Shown piece after piece: positions 59,063-64,000 of a stretch of 64,000 nucleotides of DNA; position 1 is the first letter of the stretch, and every line of letters starts with the position of its first letter. The notes under the pieces are model-generated. The model made no database searches and was not told where the DNA came from. It worked only from the letters and a program-made list of their open reading frames with translations. Source of the stretch: Cepaea nemoralis (lineage: Eukaryota; Mollusca; Gastropoda; Stylommatophora; Helicidae); contig JACEFZ010028135.1 of NCBI GenBank assembly GCA_014155875.1, forward strand, positions 283,501-347,500, given 5' to 3'. A program made the position numbers and the translations under genes.

Positions 59063-59857
59063 AGGGCCGAGATCTGTAGAGAGACATGAATGTGTAGACC
59101 ACTTGACAGGGCCGAGATCTGTAGAGAGATATGAATATATAGAAAAATATATAGACCACTTGACAGAGCCGAGATCTGTAGAGAGACATGAATGTATAGA
59201 CCACTTGACAGGGCCGAGATCTGTAGAGAGATATGAATATATAGAAAAATATATAGACCACTTGACAGGGGCCGAGATCTGTAGAGAGATATGAATATAT
59301 AGAAAAATATATAGACCACTTGACAGGGCCGAGATCTGTAGAGAGACATGAATGTATAGACCACTTGACAGGGCCGAGATCTGTAGAGAGATATGAATAT
59401 ACAGAAAAATATATAGACCACTTGACAGGGCCAAGATCTGTAGAGAGACATGAATGTATAGACCACTTGACAGGGCCGAGATCTGTAGAGAGATATGAAT
59501 ATATAGAAAAATATATAGACCACTTGACAGGGCCGAGATCTGTAGAGAGACATGAATGTATAGACCACTTGACAGGGCCGAGATCTGTAGAGAGATATGA
59601 ATATATAGAAAAATATATAGACCACTTGACAGGGCCGAGATCTGTAGAGAGACATGAATGTATAGACCACTTGACAGGGCCGAGATCTGTAGAGAGACAT
59701 GAATGTATAGACCACTTGACAGGGCCGAGATCTGTAGAGAGACATGAATGTATAGACCACTTGCCAGGGCCGAGATCTGTAGAGAGACATGAATGTATAG
59801 ACCACTTGCCAGGGCCGAGATCTGTAGAGAGACATGAATGTATAGACCACTTGACAG
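59063..59857. repeat. Two-length minisatellite, 10 x 45 bp and 6 x 57 bp
   Basis: Units start GGGCCGAGATCTGTAGAGAG. The short form continues ACATGAATGTATAGACCACT and TGACA. The long form continues ATATGAATATATAGAAAAAT and ATATAGACCACTTGACA. By eye the order is [16 protein letters not shown]. Both lengths are multiples of three, so long frames stay open on both strands (plus 59320-59910; minus 59921-58809). One extra G in the third long unit breaks the plus frame. There is no start context or family to support a protein. Confidence 0.95.
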
Positions 59858-59948
59858 GGCCCATGATGATGAACCACCTAGATGAAGGTGGAGCTGCCCT
59901 CACAACATAGGAACCTGGCAATCTTCTGGGTAGTTATAGACAGCCAGT

Positions 59949-60895
59949 ATTATACTAACCACATCATCTGTCGAGTGCGGATGGTTTTAACATTTGTAGA
60001 CTAGCACAACATGCTATGTGGTGTGGAAATGGGAGTTTTAATTTAACTTTACTAATGGTTACAGATACATGTCGATAAAATTTTGTGAAGATGTCAATTT
60101 AAATACAATAAAATCAGTAGTTGCAACTGAATTCCAGAATGATAATGTAGATTCTTGTTAGATAATGCATTAAGCAATACAGCAGATGTTCTTTAGTTAC
60201 TAAATTTGTTTTACTGAATTCCTTCAGTTATTGTCAGTTATTAAATGACCCTACACTTTCAAGGATAATTCTTCTGGTTCATACATTTTGGTCTGTCACC
60301 CATTGTTTCAAGCTCGATAATGTAGCTTCATCTTATCCAAACAGTTATTAGTATAACCACATCATCTGTTTAGTGCGGATGGTTTTAAAATTGTAGTCCA
60401 GCACAGCACGCTATATGGTAAGGAAATGGGAGGTTTAATTTAACTTTACTATGATTACAGATACATGTAGATAAAATGTGTGAAGATGTCAATTTAACAA
60501 CAATGAAATCAATAGTTACAACTGAATTCCAGAATGATCATGTAGATTCTTGTCAGATAAAGGGTTAAGCAATACAGCAGATGTTCTTTAGTTACTCCAA
60601 ATATACATTTGTTTTTACTGAATTCCTTCAATTACAGTCAGTTATTAAATGACCCTATACTTTCAAGGATAATTCTTCTGGTTCATACATTTGAGACTGT
60701 CACCTATTGCATCAAGCACAGGGGAAGGTTAACCCGGTCAACAAATGCCCGCAGAAGTCGGATGTGTCAGCCTGATGGTGCAAGAACACAGCTCTGCTGT
60801 AAACAGGCACAACGCAATCACGTACGGAAAAAACTCTCCGGATGAACACAGAAAAAGAAGACGTATCAAGCTTGATAATATAACTTCACCTTTAG
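59949..60895. repeat. Direct duplication, about 400-bp unit
   Basis: Copy 1 at about 59949-60340 and copy 2 at about 60350-60717 plus 60865-60895 share CACATCATCTGT, GTGCGGATGGTTTTAA, CAACTGAATTCCAGAATGAT, AGCAATACAGCAGATGTTCT and TTTCAAGGATAATTCTTCTG. Copy 2 is interrupted by a 147-bp R retroposon. Confidence 0.9.
60718..60864 (+). mobile_element. 5'-truncated R retroposon with 7-bp TSD
   Basis: Its sequence matches the 3' end of R at 51.37-51.48 and 51.9-52.05 kb: CAAATGCCCGCAGAAGTCGG, ATGTGTCAGCCTGA and CTCTCCGGATGAACACAGAA. It is bounded by ATCAAGC (60711-60717 and 60865-60871). The duplicate copy at 60310 shows the unoccupied site (TTCAAGCTCGATAATG). Confidence 0.85.
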
Positions 60896-60953
60896 TATAA
60901 CAGCTTCTAGGCATTGAAAGTTAATCCATCATGTACATTTTGTATCTCAACAG

Positions 60954-61107
60954 TGTACAATTTGCATTTACATTGGAATGCTGATTTTTGAGGAGTTTAC
61001 GCTTACCATGATCTTTGGTGGCCTGGCCAGCTGTGCAGCTCATCTCTTCATTCTGCAGCATTTCCCATACTTTTATCTGTCGTCACCGCCTTTTGTTAGT
61101 GCTGTAG
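60954..61107 (+). CDS. TEX261: TEX261/Svp26 family protein, exon 3
   Basis: A 154-bp exon after CTCAACAG, in phase 0. It encodes 51 residues: CTICIYIGMLIFEEFTLTMI, FGGLASCAAHLFILQHFPYF, YLSSPPFVSAV. It ends with the first base of the next codon before GTAAGT (phase 1). Two hydrophobic segments are separated by the (F)E(E/R)F turn. L(Q)xFP(Y/F)xxL(S/T)SPxF is a conserved TEX261 block. Exons 1-3 give about 101 of the roughly 195 residues usual for the family. The next exon (a VVVNHYLAF-like region) was not found before 64000, so the gene continues to the right. Confidence 0.93.
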
Positions 61108-61384
61108 GTAAGTATTTGAGACTTCAGCTACATTCATGGCTTTTATTTTACAGGTAGCTTAAGAAAATCATTGCATTATCAGTGTCTTTTCAAAACTTGA
61201 CATGATACAAGTATCTGAAGTGTGAAAAACATGAAGAGGATTTACTTGGGTGAAGCAAACTCTTTAGCCCTTGCTTTCTCAGTACATGCATCTGATCATC
61301 ATCTGGTGCCCTGCCAACTTTTGTGAACACTTTGCATTCTATAGTAATGTGTATTTGTTTGTATCTTATCAGCTTGAGGATTAG

Positions 61385-61640
61385 AGCCACCTGCAATATA
61401 GCACCTCTCCTTCGAAGACTGCCTGGTTAAAAAATAGTGGAGTGTGTTTTCATTCCCACATTCATTTTCATGTGACCAAGGTTTGAATCGCATCTGTAAC
61501 TTACGGGGTATGTGAGCCAGCCGCTCAGAAAGCAATGGCAAACTATGAGCGTAATCTTGCCAAGAAATCAACATACAGCTGAAAGATGCTGGTGTTGACA
61601 GTGATGTCCTGTAAAGGATATGCAACAACAACAAAAAAAA
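61385..61640 (+). mobile_element. tRNA-derived SINE family A
   Basis: Head with B-box AGGTTTGAATCGCAT, then ACTTACGGGGTATGTGAGCC, CGCTCAGAAAGCAATGGCAA and ATCTTGCCAAGAAATCAACA. GTCCTGTAAAGGATATGC and an A-rich tail follow. Same structure as 27484-27728 and 40199-40456. Confidence 0.88.
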
Positions 61641-61671
61641 AGGCCTACACGGGAAGCAAAGATTAGTAACA

Positions 61672-62100
61672 ATATAATCTTCCTCTTCTTCAGCATTCCG
61701 AGCCATCGAGGTTCTTTGCTGCAGATAAAAGCCGTCTCCATTCGTCTCTCTGGTTTACCTTCTCTCTCTTGCCAGTCGTTGATTCCAAGTGCTTGTAGGT
61801 CTGTATGTATATTATCTCTCCACCATCTTCTTGGTCTACCTCGGGGTCTACGGTCATTTATTTCCTGAGTGTAGGCGAGTTTTGTTTCCCTATTATCTTC
61901 CATTTTTTCTATATGCCCCAGCCATTGTAGTCTATTAGCCTTCATGATACCAGTGATTAGCGGGGACTTCAACAGATCTTTGTTGCTTCTTCTTTTCCAC
62001 TCTCCACTTTGTGTATCCCTAATGGGTCCAAAGATGCATCTTAAACTTTGTTCTCAAAGGTTTGTAACAAGGCTTCATCTCCTTTAGTTGTACTGCATGT
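61672..62100 (-). mobile_element. LINE RT C-terminal fragment
   Basis: Minus strand: MKANRLQWLGHIEKMEDNRE, NDRRPRGRPRRWWRDNIHTD and LQALGINDWQEREGKPERRM, then CSKEPRWLGMLKKRKII. The last reads like a diverged AAK(N)LDGSECRRRRKI end. It is in TEX261 intron 3, antisense. Confidence 0.85.
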
Positions 62101-62223
62101 TAACACTGTAACCTAACATGCATAATTTGAAAGACCCATTTCATAGAACGTTTCCTGTGCAAAATTCAACCCATCATGAACAATTCAATAAAGAAAAGAA
62201 AAATAATCCAAGTAACCAAGATG

Positions 62224-62520
62224 TGCAGGTCAGCATGGCTGAATGGATAAGAATGCATGTTCTTAAACATCCGGCGTGCTGATGCCGGGGTAGGGGGTTC
62301 AACTTCTACACCAGATAGTTGGACTAAAATGTTGACCTGTCATCCTTGACTTAGGGACGTAAATTACAAGTACGTTAGAAGTCTGAGTGGGTTCGCCTGA
62401 TGGCGAGGGACAATGTTAATAGGGAAAGCTAATCCACATGAAAAGTTAGTCCAGCACTACTGGGAGTAGTGTGTAGGGACTACTCTTGCGTTCAAAAGCA
62501 AGTGAGCGCAAAAGATAAAA
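62224..62520 (+). mobile_element. tRNA-derived SINE family D
   Basis: tRNA-like head with A-box ATGGCTGAATGGATAAGAA and B-box-like GGGGGTTCAACTTC. The body shares GTTGACCTGTCATCCTTGAC, GGGAAAGCTAATCCACATG and GTCCAGCACTAC with the inverse copy at 32.97-33.26 kb. Confidence 0.85.
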
Positions 62521-62540
62521 AATTAACCAGGATGGACGGA

Positions 62541-62614
62541 GAATCTTCTAGAAGAAGTATGACCTGATGAGGCGAGAGAATCTTCTAGAAGAAGTATGAC
62601 ATGATGAGGCGAAA
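62541..62614. repeat. 37-bp tandem duplication
   Basis: GAATCTTCTAGAAGAAGTAT plus GAC(C/A)TGATGAGGCGA(G/A)A, two copies. Confidence 0.88.
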
Positions 62615-63290
62615 GACATAAGGAATCTAGATGACAGACTTATCTCCTTACAGCTAGGAACATCTCCAGTGTAGGCAGCTGGAATGTTAGAACTATGTAT
62701 CAAATGGGTAAAACAATGCAAGTAGGCAGAGAAATGAAATATTATAAGATATTTTGGGACGATACAAAACAAGATAGAAAGGGGTGGGCAAATAGCTTCT
62801 AAACAAGATTAAACTCTGCTGTTCTCTGGCCATACAGGGGTAAATGACCCTCACAATTAAGGAGTGTCCCTAATGCTATTTAAAGGGGCAGAGAAAACAA
62901 TGACAGAGTGGGAAACAGTGAGTTTAGAATATTAACAAAATTTAGAACCAAAGCAGAAAGAAAATAAATGTGATCCAGTAATACCCTCCAAAAACAATAC
63001 AGATGAATCAGTCAATGAAAAATTTTACATGAAAATTCAAATTAATTTAGGTAATCAACAATCAGTTGAAAGGTGCTGATGTTGACAGTGGTGTCCTGTA
63101 AAGGATATGCAAAACATTTTAATCAAAGAAATGGCAATATCAAAATTGTCATGGGTAATCTTAATGCCAAGACAGAATTGGATAAAATTGGTTATCAAGA
63201 AATCATGGAGAAACACTGACTATGGTAATGAACGAAAATGGAGTTATTCACCAATATTTTCACAGTAAATGAAATTATAGACAGAAGTTT
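62615..63290 (+). other. TEX261 intron 3, mostly unassigned
   Basis: Contains a SINE family A 3' end at about 63050-63110 (CAGTTGAAAGGTGCTGATGT, GTCCTGTAAAGGATATGC). No TEX261 exon was recognised. Confidence 0.45.
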
Positions 63291-63294
63291 TTTT

Positions 63295-64000
63295 CCACAT
63301 AATAGATTGATTAATTGATTGATTTAGGAACAGACAATCACAGCATTCGGGGCATTCCCATAAATGCTCCGTCCCCATCCCCAGCAGCCAGCGAAGAGTT
63401 CCAACACTAATAGTACCAGTAGCAATCTGATTATATGTCCGTCTCACCTTTCCTCTGAGCGTAGATCGTCAGCCAGATCCCCTCGTCACCCCTCACTGTC
63501 GCATTCTTGCCAGACCATGGTGATCCATTTGCTCCTCCGAGGTGTACACGTGCTCCCACAAGGCCACAATCACGTCTGCCTTATCATGCATTACTACTCT
63601 ACCAAGTTTTGCCGAGCCAGCCAATCTGTCCGTCTGTTCATTCCCCAGCACACCAGCATGTCCAGGAGAAAAGATCCAGATGATGCTTGTCATCCGTGAC
63701 TTCCGAAGCGAAGCAAGCCATTCTGCACGAAGCTTGCCTGTCCTCACCCCTACTCAGCATTTTTCTGAGTCAGTTACAATCACGATGTGTGTGTGTATCG
63801 TATTCTCCATCCAGCGGAAAGCTGCACTGACCGCCTCCACCTCCATTCTTAAGCTAGATGTTGTGGTATCATATGTCAGGCTCTCCTGCACCAAACGTTG
63901 ACCATTAGCTTTTGCTAAGAACCTCCAGGCACTTCTCCTGCCTCAACACCGAACCATCTGTGTATATAATCACATCACCCGGGCGAGCATTATCCTGAAT
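63295..64000 (-). pseudogene. I-type LINE RNase H domain and C-terminal zinc motif
   Basis: Minus strand, running off the window. IIYTDGSV (first Asp) lies at about 63960-63985. After frame breaks come RMEVEAVSAAFRWMEN (Glu), IVTDSEKML (second Asp) and IIWIFSPGHAGVLGNEQTDR then LAGSAKL (last catalytic acid). These are the four RNase H I residues. Further downstream is a zinc-finger-like HLWECPECCDC near the ORF end and a (TCAA)n-like 3' tail at 63298-63325. RNase H after RT marks the I superfamily. It probably belongs to the same element type as the ORF1 fossil at 3.1-4.9 kb. Confidence 0.8.

Larger units (their letters stand above)
57891..60953 (+). other. TEX261 intron 2 (3,063 bp)
   Basis: Contains a LINE relic, poly-G, a 25-bp repeat, the 45/57-bp minisatellite and a 400-bp direct duplication with a retroposon insertion. 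It ends in TTGTATCTCAACAG. Confidence 0.85.

Noticed and set aside
59063..59857. CRISPR-like array
   Set aside because: Units are contiguous tandem repeats without unique spacers, in an animal genome.
58809..59921. 370-residue minus-strand frame and 196-residue plus-strand frame on the minisatellite
   Set aside because: Both arise because the repeat units are 45 and 57 bp, divisible by three. No start context, homologue or non-repeat domain was seen.
61108..64000. TEX261 exon 4 within the window
   Set aside because: No sequence encoding the expected VVVNHYLAF-like segment after an acceptor was seen. The exon probably lies beyond 64000.

Overview
This is a repeat-dominated stretch of a metazoan nuclear genome. 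The evidence is two spliced animal genes with GT/AG introns, very long simple repeats, tRNA-derived SINEs, several non-LTR retrotransposon families, Penelope-like sequences, and mariner, maT, Sailor-like and hAT DNA transposons. The repertoire suits an invertebrate such as an arthropod or mollusc; the sequence alone does not decide between them. No rRNA gene, functional tRNA gene, CRISPR array or prokaryote-type operon is visible.

Two host genes can be read, arranged head to head. On the minus strand, the first coding exon of a DMXL/rabconnectin-3 alpha (DmX-like) gene lies at 42115-42198 and its transcript runs towards the window start; no later exon was recognised. On the plus strand, a TEX261/Svp26 family gene has exon 1 at 49096-49165, exon 2 at 57811-57890 and exon 3 at 60954-61107. 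Reading phases match at both junctions, and the gene continues past the right edge. About 6.9 kb separates the two start codons. Intron 1 of TEX261 (8.6 kb) and intron 2 (3.1 kb) are filled with transposable elements and tandem repeats.

Layout. 1-8 kb: simple repeats, an RT fragment with a (TGAA)n tail, a 164-bp hAT MITE, a decayed LINE ORF1, a Penelope-like terminal repeat and SINEs. 8-21 kb: sparse old sequence with LINE 3' fragments and long GA, CT and GAA tracts. 21-26 kb: mariner deletion derivatives in inverted orientation, and a minus-strand Sailor-like (DD82E) transposase interrupted by a LINE tail and a SINE. 26-29 kb: Penelope GIY-YIG remnant, then a 1.85-kb hAT element holding a nested foldback element and SINEs. 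29-32 kb: Penelope inverted repeats with a hammerhead-like core, and a full-length mariner inside a SINE. 33-42 kb: LINE pieces, poly-G tracts, SINEs, a second hAT family, a pogo/Tigger-like end, then DMXL exon 1. 43-49 kb: a shortened maT element, Penelope repeat, LINE pieces. 49-61 kb: the TEX261 gene with intronic LINEs, including the best preserved RT in the window (55.6-57.4 kb), a duplicated retroposon and a two-length minisatellite. 61-64 kb: SINEs, LINE fragments and an RNase H domain of an I-type LINE running off the end.

The transposable elements are mostly broken by frameshifts, stops or truncation, so nearly every long open frame outside the two host genes is a TE relic or a simple-repeat artefact.
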